Positions 32,124-40,715 of a stretch of 61,110 bases of DNA are shown piece by piece (the first letter of the stretch is position 1; the number at the start of each line of letters is the position of its first letter). The translations under genes were made by a program, and so were the position numbers. The notes beneath the pieces are model-generated. The model did no database searches and was not told the DNA's origin. It saw only the letters and a program-made list of their open reading frames with translations. Source of the DNA: Chloroflexota bacterium. GTDB lineage: Bacteria > Chloroflexota > Anaerolineae > J036 > Brachytrichaceae. The stretch covers positions 1 through 61,110 of the forward strand of contig JAJYKL010000013.1 of assembly GCA_021788625.1 (NCBI GenBank). Direction: 5' to 3'.

Positions 32124-34841
32124 ATGCCATCCGATCAATTGATCGCCGACGCAGCACCGCTCTCCGATGCAGTCAAGGGTACGCTCAGCTACGAGGTGCC
32201 ACAAGATATGAACGAAAAAGTGTCTGCAGGGGTGGTGGTGATGGTCCCCCTGCGTAAACGTCTGGTATCAGCGGTGATCATTGCCATCCATCCAGGTGAA
32301 GACGGATCGGGTTCTTCACATCCCTTCCCAGGATATACTCTCAAACCGATCCATTCGGTTGTGGATGTGCAGCCGGCGCTGAATGCCACCCAAATCAAAC
32401 TGGCGCAATGGATGGCTGATGAATACGCTGCACCTCTGGGCCGGTGCTGCGCGCTCATGGTCCCGCCTGGCTTCACGCCCACTACAGCGTATGTGTACAG
32501 TCTGGCTCGCGACGGGATGATTATGAAGGCATCCAGCAACGATGCACGATCCCAAATCCTACGTGTAGTGCAACAGCGTGGCGCTCTGGTGGAGTCGAAG
32601 TTGAGGGTAGCTTTAAGAGGCATACCGGGCTGGCGCGACGCAGTGCACGAGCTGGTGAAAGAAGGACTCTTGGTTCGCAGCCCCACCCTGCAACCGTCAG
32701 TCATGCGACCGAAACGGACTACGCTGGTTCAACTGGCCATTTCAGATGCCACACTTGGGATTGTGCTCGGCAATATTGAGACGGATGCCGCTGTAACCCC
32801 GCGGCGGGCTAATTCACTGCACCGGCGTAGCGCGGTATTAAAGTATTTACAACAAGCCAACCGGATTGCGTGGGCCGATTGGGTTTTTGCCGAGACAGGT
32901 GCCAGCCGTGACGACCTGGGTTGGCTCGTGGAACGCAACTATGTGCTGTTGGGCGATGTCGAACGTTGGCGCGATCCTTTGGCTGATATAGACTACGTTA
33001 CTTCAACAGCGCCGGCTCTTACCTCGGACCAGGCACGTGCATGGGAGGCAGTGCACGCAGCCATGGTATGCCAGGGATATGCGACTTCCTCAACACTACC
33101 TGCCGTAACTTCACTTCAGCCTGAGGAGGAAAGCAAGTCCACAGCAGATGCGAATACTCCGCAGCCTAAACTGGTACGCGAAAAAGCCAACGCACAGTTT
33201 TTAGTGCGCGGAGTGACCGGGTCTGGCAAAACGGAAGTCTATATGCGTGCAGTAGATCTGGCACTGCAGCATGGTCGTGGCGCATTGATACTGGTGCCAG
33301 AGATCAGTTTGACACCCCAGACAGCCAGGCGCTTCCTGTCGCGCTTCCCCGGAAAGGTGGCGCTCATCCATAGCCGTTTGAAGCCAGGTGAGCGTTTCGA
33401 TACGTGGCGTCGCATTCGCTCGGGTGAGCTGAGCGTAGTGGTCGGTGCGCGGTCTGCCCTCTTTGCACCGTTACCTCAACCAGCCGTGATCGTGCTGGAT
33501 GAGGAACATGACGCGTCCTATAAACAGAATTCACCACCCTACTACCACACACGGCACGTTGCCATGCAGTATGCACGTCTGAGCGGAGCGATTCTTCTCC
33601 TGGGTAGTGCCACGCCTTCCCTGGAAGCCTGGCAGATGGCACAGGATGGGGTACTTGATGTTTTGGAATTGCCCAACCGCGTGCGAGCTCACTCCCGGCG
33701 GGTCGATGATCAACAGGCACGCTTGCATGTTCGCTCGGTGATGCAACCCGAAACCGAGACCGTGGCTTATCAGCCATTGCCCGATGTACAGGTTGTGGAC
33801 ATGCGTGCTGAGCTGCGCGGCGGTAACACCGGCATGTTTAGTGGAGCACTCGCACGCGCACTGGGCGAAGCCCTTCAACATGGTGAGCAGGCTATTTTGT
33901 TCCTGAACCGACGCGGCTCTGCTTCGTGCGTCATCTGCAGGCAGTGTGGGCATGTTTTGCGCTGCCCCAATGACGATGTGCCACTTACCTTCCACCTGAT
34001 CAACACCGGTACGGAGCGTAACCATCACACCGGTGTGGGTGGCGGCATGCCGGTGTTGAAGTGTCACCAGTGCAATCATATGGAGACACCTCCCAAGCAA
34101 TGCCCGGCGTGCGGCAGTTCGCGTATACGCTACGTCGGAATTGGCACGCAAAAGGTTGAACAGTCAATTGGAGAGTTATTCCCACACGCGCGCACTGTAC
34201 GCTGGGATAAGGATGCCAGCACGGCAGCTGGCTCGAGTAGCGCAGACCAATTACTACAGCGTTTTGTAAACCAGCAGGCGGATGTGCTGGTGGGAACTCA
34301 GATGATCGCAAAAGGTCTGGATATGCCGCTGGTTACTGTGGTCGGCGTCGTACTTGCAGACGTTGGCTTGTTTTTGCCGGACTTCCGTGCTGCAGAACGT
34401 GTATTCGATCTCATCGAACAGGTGGCCGGACGTGCTGGAAGAAGCCTCCTGGCAGGTCGTGTCATTGTTCAGACTTACAATCCCGACCACCCGGCGATCA
34501 CCTATGCAGCACGTCATGACGTGTCAGGCTTTGCCCGTTATGAGCTGGCTCAGCGCAAGATGCTGCGCCTGCCGCCTTACGTGCGGCTGGTACGCTTCGA
34601 AACCAACCATGAACAAGAGGATAAAGCACGTCTGGCATGTGAGATGCTGGCACGCAGTTTACGTATGCGCATCGAGCACCCTGAGGACTTGATCGGTCCG
34701 GCTCAGGCATACTTCGCCAGGCGCGCCGGGCGCTACCGCTGGCACCTTTTCGCCCGCACTCAGGAGCCCAGGCATTTACTAGAAAACCTTGAATTGCCGG
34801 ATGGTTGCGTGGTCGATGTGGATCCAATCAATGTGCTTTAA
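32124..34841 (+). CDS. priA: Primosomal protein N' (replication restart helicase PriA)
   Basis: A 905-residue superfamily 2 helicase that reloads the replisome at stalled forks. The N-terminal DNA-binding domain includes VPLRKRLVSAVI and WMADEYAAPLGRC. The helicase core has FLVRGVTGSGKTEVY, VPEISLTPQ, LIHSRL, VLDEEHDASYKQ, LLGSATPS and the C-terminal QVAGRAGR. The zinc module contains CVICRQCGHVLRCP and LKCHQCNHMETPPKQCPACGS. GTQMIAKGLDMP is conserved. Two regions, about 220-350 and 540-570, are longer than in E. coli PriA (732 residues). I prefer ATG 32124; TATAGT ends seven bases before it, so the transcript may be leaderless. Confidence 0.93.
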   Translation: MPSDQLIADAAPLSDAVKGTLSYEVPQDMNEKVSAGVVVMVPLRKRLVSAVIIAIHPGEDGSGSSHPFPGYTLKPIHSVVDVQPALNATQIKLAQWMADEYAAPLGRCCALMVPPGFTPTTAYVYSLARDGMIMKASSNDARSQILRVVQQRGALVESKLRVALRGIPGWRDAVHELVKEGLLVRSPTLQPSVMRPKRTTLVQLAISDATLGIVLGNIETDAAVTPRRANSLHRRSAVLKYLQQANRIAWADWVFAETGASRDDLGWLVERNYVLLGDVERWRDPLADIDYVTSTAPALTSDQARAWEAVHAAMVCQGYATSSTLPAVTSLQPEEESKSTADANTPQPKLVREKANAQFLVRGVTGSGKTEVYMRAVDLALQHGRGALILVPEISLTPQTARRFLSRFPGKVALIHSRLKPGERFDTWRRIRSGELSVVVGARSALFAPLPQPAVIVLDEEHDASYKQNSPPYYHTRHVAMQYARLSGAILLLGSATPSLEAWQMAQDGVLDVLELPNRVRAHSRRVDDQQARLHVRSVMQPETETVAYQPLPDVQVVDMRAELRGGNTGMFSGALARALGEALQHGEQAILFLNRRGSASCVICRQCGHVLRCPNDDVPLTFHLINTGTERNHHTGVGGGMPVLKCHQCNHMETPPKQCPACGSSRIRYVGIGTQKVEQSIGELFPHARTVRWDKDASTAAGSSSADQLLQRFVNQQADVLVGTQMIAKGLDMPLVTVVGVVLADVGLFLPDFRAAERVFDLIEQVAGRAGRSLLAGRVIVQTYNPDHPAITYAARHDVSGFARYELAQRKMLRLPPYVRLVRFETNHEQEDKARLACEMLARSLRMRIEHPEDLIGPAQAYFARRAGRYRWHLFARTQEPRHLLENLELPDGCVVDVDPINVL

Positions 34842-34891
34842 AACTGCACACCACACAGCTTGCGCGGAAGCTGCGTAACGAAGTGCAGGAG

Positions 34892-35866
34892 CTATTGAGC
34901 TTTCAACGCCAGCACTACCACACTGTAACTCGTCACGTTGGTGCTTGCCGAGGCGATGGTGGTGTCGAACGGTTGGACAGCATTCGGAGCGAGAGTACCC
35001 TGGTCTATCACCAGATCACGATAGCCAACCACGCGTTTGCTTGAATCATACGTTGTGATAATTAGCTGCACATCGGTAGCATTAGCGGTGTCGACGTTCA
35101 TCGCCTCGCCATATACGCGGTACTGTTGCCCGGAAGGCTCAGCACTCACTTTTGTCACTTTCATCTGTGCAAAACGTGCTGTCGGATCAACGCTTTCGCC
35201 GCGCAATGTTGAAATACTGTATTTAGCGTAGGCTGCAGGCGGATCTGTAAACAGCAACCGGAACGGTGCGCTCTGCCCTGGGGGGATGACTTCCTGCGGA
35301 ACGTAAAAAGGTACCGCTATCAGCACCTGATCAGCCTGGTTTAGTAACGTGACTTGCAGTTGCACATTGCCCAATGTGGCCGGGCCTGGGTTATATACCT
35401 CCCCCAGACATTCGAGACTGCCGACGGGAGTGCGATATACATTGACACCGCGCACCGTGAGCGGAATGGGTGTTGGAGAAGGGAGGAGTGTGTTGCCTTC
35501 CTGCGACGACTGGGGACCTGTCGGAATAGTCAGCACCGCCCCAATTTGTAATGTTGCTGGATCGATATTATTCAGGGCGATTAAATCTGCCACACTGACA
35601 CCGAATTTGTTGGCAATCGATATGGGGGTATCACCTTCCTGCACTTTATATTTAACGGGTGTTGGCGTTGCAGAAGGCTCTTTGGGGATGGGTAGCATGG
35701 CCGGAGCCAGGGTTGGTGTGGCACGCAGAGCGATGGTCGGTCGTGCTGTGGGGAGTGAAACCGTTGCCGTTACGGTAGGTGTACCCTTGGTTGCGTTACC
35801 TGCACAGCTGCAAACCACGAGCGTTAACAGTGCGCTGGTCAACCGTGAGAGGTTTGAGCGAAACAT
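34892..35866 (-). CDS. LysM-domain lipoprotein with FxLYD-like repeats
   Basis: A 324-residue exported protein. From ATG 35866 the N-terminus has a basic start, the hydrophobic LTSALLTLVVCSC and a possible lipobox with Cys in VCSCAG. A long Thr/Pro/Ala-rich linker follows. One LysM domain (YKVQEGDTPISIANKFGVSVADLIALNNI) would bind peptidoglycan or chitin-like chains. The C-terminal ~190 residues form two beta-sandwich repeats (CLGEVYNPGPATLGNVQLQV and VYGEAMNVDTANATDVQLI) like FxLYD domains of Gram-positive and Chloroflexota surface proteins. It is convergent with priA. The exact function is unknown; a wall-attached surface protein is likely. Confidence 0.82.
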   Translation of the reverse strand: MFRSNLSRLTSALLTLVVCSCAGNATKGTPTVTATVSLPTARPTIALRATPTLAPAMLPIPKEPSATPTPVKYKVQEGDTPISIANKFGVSVADLIALNNIDPATLQIGAVLTIPTGPQSSQEGNTLLPSPTPIPLTVRGVNVYRTPVGSLECLGEVYNPGPATLGNVQLQVTLLNQADQVLIAVPFYVPQEVIPPGQSAPFRLLFTDPPAAYAKYSISTLRGESVDPTARFAQMKVTKVSAEPSGQQYRVYGEAMNVDTANATDVQLIITTYDSSKRVVGYRDLVIDQGTLAPNAVQPFDTTIASASTNVTSYSVVVLALKAQ

Positions 35867-35985
35867 CGACACTTTGGAATTATACCGATATGCGTCATAC
35901 CGGTTGATCGGGATGGATGCAGAGGTACTTGCTTGCTGCATCATTGTTGGAACTGCTGTACATTGGTGATTACGATACTGCTTGA

Positions 35986-36588
35986 TTACCCATAACGATA
36001 GATTGTGATCTCATCAAGTGACTTACGTGGACGATCCTTTCCCATTTCGGCCGGGTAACCAATGGTAAGCAAAGCCTGGGGCTCCCAGTCGGCGGGTAAG
36101 CTTAATGATTGGACTACTTCCTCCGGACAGAAAAGAGGGGCGCACATCCAACAAGCTCCTAAGCCAAGCTCTGTGGCGCGTAAAAGAATATTCTGCACTG
36201 CTGCTGCTACAGCCTGCCCAGCCATCCAGCGTTCTGCTTCACTGCGCCGCACATCAGGATAGGTGTCCATTTCCCGCATGCTCATGCAGGCCAAAATACA
36301 GACCGGCGCTGAAGTTATCCGGTTAATGGAGCGTTGCGCGTCTCTTTCAATTGCGTCTGCCGGAATGCCATCTAGCAAAGAATCAGCGCGCAGTTGCTCA
36401 CCCATCACATGGGCCAGACGCGCGCGCTGCTCGCCCCGTATTACAGCAAATCGCCAGGGTTGCCGATTGTGTGGTGATGGGGCACGCCCTGCTGCATTCA
36501 GCAATTCACTTACTGTTTGGGCCGCAACAGCCTGGTCAGTATAGTGGCGGATCATGCGGCGATGGATGATGGCAGATGGACTGCTCAT
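35986..36588 (-). CDS. Nitroreductase-family protein like the FbiB C-terminal domain (candidate dehydro-F420-0 reductase)
   Basis: A 200-residue FMN-dependent nitroreductase-fold protein. The N-terminus has RRMIRHYTDQAV and APSPHNRQPWRFAVI, the FMN-binding part. The middle has GQAVAAAVQNILLRATELGLGACWM, and the end has LLTIGYPAEM. In mycobacteria the same domain is fused to CofE as FbiB and reduces dehydro-F420-0 during F420 synthesis. Here it lies five bases after a stand-alone cofE, so a split FbiB is the natural reading. BluB-type and generic nitroreductase roles are possible but less likely given the context. Confidence 0.82.
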   Translation of the reverse strand: MSSPSAIIHRRMIRHYTDQAVAAQTVSELLNAAGRAPSPHNRQPWRFAVIRGEQRARLAHVMGEQLRADSLLDGIPADAIERDAQRSINRITSAPVCILACMSMREMDTYPDVRRSEAERWMAGQAVAAAVQNILLRATELGLGACWMCAPLFCPEEVVQSLSLPADWEPQALLTIGYPAEMGKDRPRKSLDEITIYRYG

Positions 36589-36593
36589 ATATT

Positions 36594-37340
36594 TCAGGCG
36601 TATAGGTTCGCCGCTGCTGGACGGATAATCTCTGCTGCGCTTCCATCACGCAGGTCAAACTGGACACCACGCACTAGAACAGCGGGAATCCCTTCCGCCG
36701 CCTGCCCCAACAACAGTGTGGCAGCCGAAGCGACCATGTCCGCCAATCCAATCTCGGTATGTTGCAACTGGTAACCGAAAAGGTCTGGCCGCCCACGCCA
36801 GTCTTCCACACCTGGCATCCCGGCCACGCCGACGGCTACGCCAACAGTGCCAATGCGATGTGGCCTGCCGTGGCTGTCGACGATTATCACAGCCATATGC
36901 AATCCCAGGGCCTGGGCCAGGCCGCTCATCAGGCGGTGAGCGCTGGCGTCCGGGTCGAGCGGCATGAGTAGCACCATATCTGGGTCCGTTGCAACATTGG
37001 AATGATCGATGGCTGCGTTGGCTGATGTAAAGCCCAGACGATGCTGGGTAATGAGCACACCGGGCGCTACGCGCGATACGGCGACGGACTCGCGCAAGAT
37101 CAGCTCCACCAACCGTGGGTCCTTTCTAGCTACCTCTGCCAGCTCGAGTGCACGCTTCGAAGGTGCAACGTCGCGCAGATTGACAAATCGCCCTTCAGCT
37201 TTTGACACAATCTTCGAAGTAACTACCAGGATGTCACCTTCGCGTGGCGATAGCGCTCGCAAGGTGGATGCAAGCAGATTACTCAGGTCGTCTCCTGGCT
37301 TGACGATGGGTAACCCGTTAAGGGGTAGTAGCTGGAGCAT
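36594..37340 (-). CDS. cofE: Coenzyme F420-0:L-glutamate ligase
   Basis: A 248-residue CofE homologue, which adds gamma-linked glutamates to F420-0 using GTP. The start at ATG 37340 gives MLQLLPLNGLPIVKPGDDL, matching the family. ILVVTSKIVSKAEGR, VAPGVLITQHRLGFTSANAAID and SNV, MPLDPDASAHRL and VIIVDSHGRPHRIGTVGVAVGVAG cover the metal and nucleotide sites. It overlaps the fno gene by 23 bases and is followed directly by the nitroreductase. Other F420 genes (cofC, cofD, cofG/H) are outside the window. Confidence 0.92.
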   Translation of the reverse strand: MLQLLPLNGLPIVKPGDDLSNLLASTLRALSPREGDILVVTSKIVSKAEGRFVNLRDVAPSKRALELAEVARKDPRLVELILRESVAVSRVAPGVLITQHRLGFTSANAAIDHSNVATDPDMVLLMPLDPDASAHRLMSGLAQALGLHMAVIIVDSHGRPHRIGTVGVAVGVAGMPGVEDWRGRPDLFGYQLQHTEIGLADMVASAATLLLGQAAEGIPAVLVRGVQFDLRDGSAAEIIRPAAANLYA

Positions 37341-37989
37341 GTGGCTGCCCGGTAATGTGAATACCAGCACCTATTATTTTGTATCTCCGGTTAAGACCGA
37401 GTAAAATGGGTGTCAAACTTTCGACGGCGACTGCATTGTCCAGAGGGCCCGCATCCCAACCTCGCAAACCCGCATCCTGCACCAAGGCCAGTATGATGCG
37501 TTTGGCATTAGCATCATCGCCACACACAAGCACGTCACAATCGATTGGGTCTTCCGGTTTTTTCAGATTTGTCGACGAGATGTTTTGAAAGGCAGCCACA
37601 ACCTGGACGTCATTCCCAAGCAGGCTTTGAGCTTCTCGTGCAGCGGATCCACCGGGAGGAAGACTGACCCGCGTAATATCGTCCGGATTAACCGGTACGG
37701 TGACATCAACGAGCACTTTGCCGTGTAATGCGCTGCGTACACTGTTGAGTGTGTCGGCATGTGCGCGATATGGCACCGTAAGGACAACCACATCGGCATC
37801 CTGTGCAGCATTCAGGTTATCAGCACCTCTCAGTTGCAGGTTGGCATGCATCTGGTTCAACTCATCTGCCACGCGATGCGCTTTTGCCTCATCACGGGAG
37901 CCAATGGTGATGGCATGACCACTGCGTGCCCACCGCAATGCCAGACCAGAACCCTCCTTCCCTGTGCCGCCTAACACAGCAATTTTCAT
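37318..37989 (-). CDS. fno: F420H2:NADP+ oxidoreductase (NADPH-dependent F420 reductase)
   Basis: A 223-residue two-domain oxidoreductase that passes hydride between F420 and NADP. From ATG 37989 the protein begins MKIAVLGGTGKEGSGLALRW, the NADP-binding GGTGxxGxGLA motif. TIGSRDEAKA recognises the 2'-phosphate. VVLTVPYRAH and VLVDVTVPVNP follow. The end has AVESLTPILLGLNRRYKI and IGAGIHITG, the F420-binding family signature. It is the first gene of a three-gene F420 operon (fno-cofE-nitroreductase) and is divergent from the AttH-like gene. Confidence 0.92.
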   Translation of the reverse strand: MKIAVLGGTGKEGSGLALRWARSGHAITIGSRDEAKAHRVADELNQMHANLQLRGADNLNAAQDADVVVLTVPYRAHADTLNSVRSALHGKVLVDVTVPVNPDDITRVSLPPGGSAAREAQSLLGNDVQVVAAFQNISSTNLKKPEDPIDCDVLVCGDDANAKRIILALVQDAGLRGWDAGPLDNAVAVESLTPILLGLNRRYKIIGAGIHITGQPHAPATTP

Positions 37990-38108
37990 AATATCAATCC
38001 CTTTACCCAACGATTTTTGCGCACCTTCTTGGTGGATTTTATCAGTTCAATATCTGAAACCTTTCCTAGCTCTTCACTACAATAGCATATCGTCCGGGCA
38101 GCGTATTA

Positions 38109-39290
38109 ATGATGGGCAAGACCACTCGAATTCTTATCGGTTCTGGGATCGTAGCGCTGGTGGTGTTGGGCATCTGGCTCATGACGAAACCACCTCGTGA
38201 TGTGCAGACTGGGACTACCGTCATTGGCCTGACTAATGGTTCGTCGACCCCTGACGCTGGCTTCGCCCGTGCCGTTTCACCACGTATTTTTACCTTCCCG
38301 CTTGACCACGGTCCGCACCTCGATTTCCAGACGGAGTGGTGGTACTACACGGGTAACGTTCACGATGCTACAGGACAGCTCTTTGGCTATCAACTCACCT
38401 TCTTCCGCCGGGCTCTGTTGCCGCCCCAGGATGTACCACCCCGACGGTCCGACCTGGCCAGTAACCAGATTTACTTTGCGCACTTCGCCATCACCGATAT
38501 CAAAGCAGGTCAACATGAAGTCTCTGAACAGTTCAGCCGTGGTGCAGCCGGCCTGGCTGGAGCATTTGCCGATCCTTTCCGGGTGTTTGTCTATGACTGG
38601 TCAGCATCTGCCACCATATCATCAGCCAATTCCGTTCACCTGTCGGCGCGGCAAGGCGCAAATGCCATATCGCTCAATCTACTGGCACTTAAGCCAGTGG
38701 TACTGGAAGGCCAGAATGGTTTGAGTGCAAAGAGCGAAATACCGGGTAATGCATCGTATTACTACTCATTCACACGCATGGCCACCCATGGTACGTTGAC
38801 TACCCGTAACGGTACATACGATGTCGATGGCTTAAGCTGGATGGACCATGAATGGAGTACGAGCGCGCTTGGCCCACACGCACAGGGCTGGGACTGGTTC
38901 GCACTGCAACTCAGTGATCAGCGAGATGTAATGCTCTTCCAGATACGCAACAACGATGGCAGTATCGATCCAGCGTCCGGTGGCACGCTGGTGCTCGCGG
39001 ACGGCTCGACACGCACTTTTTCACTCAGTGCGATGCATATCCAAGTTCTACAACGCTGGCGCAGTCCGCAAAGTGGTGCCGAATATCCCGTGCGCTGGCA
39101 TGTGACCATCCCGCAATGGGCGATCAATCTCGTGGTGACAGCACAGATCGATAATCAGGAAAATCGCACTTCCGTTGTGTACTGGGAAGGTGCTGTTAAT
39201 ATCCAGGGCCTGGACGGTAATCAGCCGGTGACCGGGGCCGGTTATGTGGAACTCACCGGTTACAGTCAGTCGCTCAATGGCGGCTTCTAG
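38109..39290 (+). CDS. Exported CrtC/AttH-like lipocalin-fold protein
   Basis: A 393-residue protein with an N-terminal signal or anchor (ILIGSGIVALVVLGIWL, about 8-24). The AttH/CrtC N-terminal domain follows: FPLDHGPHLDFQTEWWYYTGNV, FGYQLTFFRR, IYFAHFAITDI, and SYYYSFTRMATHGTL with SWMDHEWS. This fold includes carotenoid 1,2-hydratase and AttH proteins of unknown function. The EWWYY and MDHEW motifs are conserved across the family. It probably handles a hydrophobic molecule outside the cytoplasmic membrane; a carotenoid link is possible but no carotenoid genes are adjacent. Its stop codon shares CTAG with the convergent radA stop. Confidence 0.85.
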   Translation: MMGKTTRILIGSGIVALVVLGIWLMTKPPRDVQTGTTVIGLTNGSSTPDAGFARAVSPRIFTFPLDHGPHLDFQTEWWYYTGNVHDATGQLFGYQLTFFRRALLPPQDVPPRRSDLASNQIYFAHFAITDIKAGQHEVSEQFSRGAAGLAGAFADPFRVFVYDWSASATISSANSVHLSARQGANAISLNLLALKPVVLEGQNGLSAKSEIPGNASYYYSFTRMATHGTLTTRNGTYDVDGLSWMDHEWSTSALGPHAQGWDWFALQLSDQRDVMLFQIRNNDGSIDPASGGTLVLADGSTRTFSLSAMHIQVLQRWRSPQSGAEYPVRWHVTIPQWAINLVVTAQIDNQENRTSVVYWEGAVNIQGLDGNQPVTGAGYVELTGYSQSLNGGF

Positions 39291-40663
39291 ACCTGAAAAA
39301 GAGCATCTAGTGCTTCACCCAATGAACGTGCGGGTAACAACTGCATAACCTGCGAGGGCGACTCGATAGGGCGGGTTGTCTTGGGGATAATGCAATGCCG
39401 AAAACCCAGCCGGGCCGCTTCATTCAACCGACTGGTTAATTGGCCTACAGAGCGTAACTCACCACTCAGACCAATCTCACCAATAATGGCTGTATCGCTG
39501 GGAACAGCAATGCCTTTACTGGCGCTGGCAATGGCTGCAGCCACAGCCAGGTCAGCGGCTGGTTCATCGATGGTCATGCCACCCACAATGTTTATAAATA
39601 CGTCCTGGTCATGCAGCCGGATGCCGACGCGCTTACTGAGCACAGCCAATAATATGAACAGGCGGTTATAGTCAAAGCCATTTACGGTGCGGCGGGGCAT
39701 CGGGTTCTGTGTGAATGACGTCAGTGCCTGCACTTCCACCAGCAGGGGGCGCGTACCCTCCATCATCACGGCAATAGCGGAACCTGGTGCGTTGTTGAGA
39801 CGTTCAGCGAGGAAAGCCTCACTGGGATTCGTTACCTCCACCATTCCGGCACCTGCCATTTCAAAAACACCGACCTCGCTCGTGGTGCCAAAGCGGTTTT
39901 TCATGGAACGCAACAGGCGCAAGGCATGAAAGCGGTCACCTTCCAATTGCAACACTGTATCGACGATATGCTCAAGCACCTTGGGACCAGCGATCGCGCC
40001 GTCCTTGGTTACATGACCCACAATAAAGACGGGAATGTTTGTGGATTTGGCCATACTCTGCAAGTGCTGAGCGCACTCCCGCACCTGGCTGACTGTGCCA
40101 GCGCTTGCTGGAACGCCATCCAGATACATCGTCTGAATGGAATCAATGACGGCAAGCCTGGGACGTATCGTCTCGATCTGATAAACCATATTGTCGAGGT
40201 TCGTGTCGGTGAGCAGGAGCAGGTCACTGTTTCCGACTCCCAGGCGTTCGGCGCGCATTTTCAACTGTTGACCACTCTCTTCACCACTCACATACAGTGT
40301 GGTCCCGCTGGTCCTGGCTACGCTCACAGCAGCCTGGAGCAGCAGCGTGCTTTTCCCTATTCCAGGTTCCCCACCAATCAATACAAGTGAACCAGGAACG
40401 ATGCCCCCACCCAGGACGCGTGACAGTTCGCCGATTTCCACTGGTAGACGCTGGAATTCCTCAGAACTAATCTCGTTCAGCCTCTGTGGCTGCACAGCCG
40501 ATAGCGACGACCGGTGGCTTTCTCCTTTGGCTTCCTGGTACACTTCCTCGACGAGGGTATTCCATTCACCGCAATCGGGGCATTTCCCCGTCCAGCGCAT
40601 CTGAGCGCTGCCGCAGCTGGAGCAGATGTAGCGCGTTTTGAGCTTAGGGCTTGTTTTCGGCAT
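39287..40663 (-). CDS. radA: DNA repair protein RadA (Sms)
   Basis: A 458-residue RadA, a DnaB-like helicase that extends recombination intermediates. The N-terminal zinc finger is CSSCGSAQMRWTGKCPDC (about 15-32). Walker A is LIGGEPGIGKSTLLLQ, followed by YVSGEES. The RadA-specific KNRFG motif lies in MKNRFGTTSEVG. The C-terminal half is a Lon-like protease fold without activity, with NIVGGMTIDEPAADLAVA and GEIGLSGELRSV. The length is normal. TACACT lies six bases before the ATG on its strand, so the message may be leaderless. Confidence 0.95.
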   Translation of the reverse strand: MPKTSPKLKTRYICSSCGSAQMRWTGKCPDCGEWNTLVEEVYQEAKGESHRSSLSAVQPQRLNEISSEEFQRLPVEIGELSRVLGGGIVPGSLVLIGGEPGIGKSTLLLQAAVSVARTSGTTLYVSGEESGQQLKMRAERLGVGNSDLLLLTDTNLDNMVYQIETIRPRLAVIDSIQTMYLDGVPASAGTVSQVRECAQHLQSMAKSTNIPVFIVGHVTKDGAIAGPKVLEHIVDTVLQLEGDRFHALRLLRSMKNRFGTTSEVGVFEMAGAGMVEVTNPSEAFLAERLNNAPGSAIAVMMEGTRPLLVEVQALTSFTQNPMPRRTVNGFDYNRLFILLAVLSKRVGIRLHDQDVFINIVGGMTIDEPAADLAVAAAIASASKGIAVPSDTAIIGEIGLSGELRSVGQLTSRLNEAARLGFRHCIIPKTTRPIESPSQVMQLLPARSLGEALDALFQV

Positions 40664-40715
40664 GGGTTAAGTGTAGCACAAATGTTCTGAGCCGGATATT
40701 GCTATACTCGGGTAG

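Noticed and set aside
35349-35969. A 206-residue forward ORF opposite the LysM lipoprotein
   Set aside because: It lies antisense to a protein with a lipobox, a LysM domain and repeats; its own translation shows no family features.
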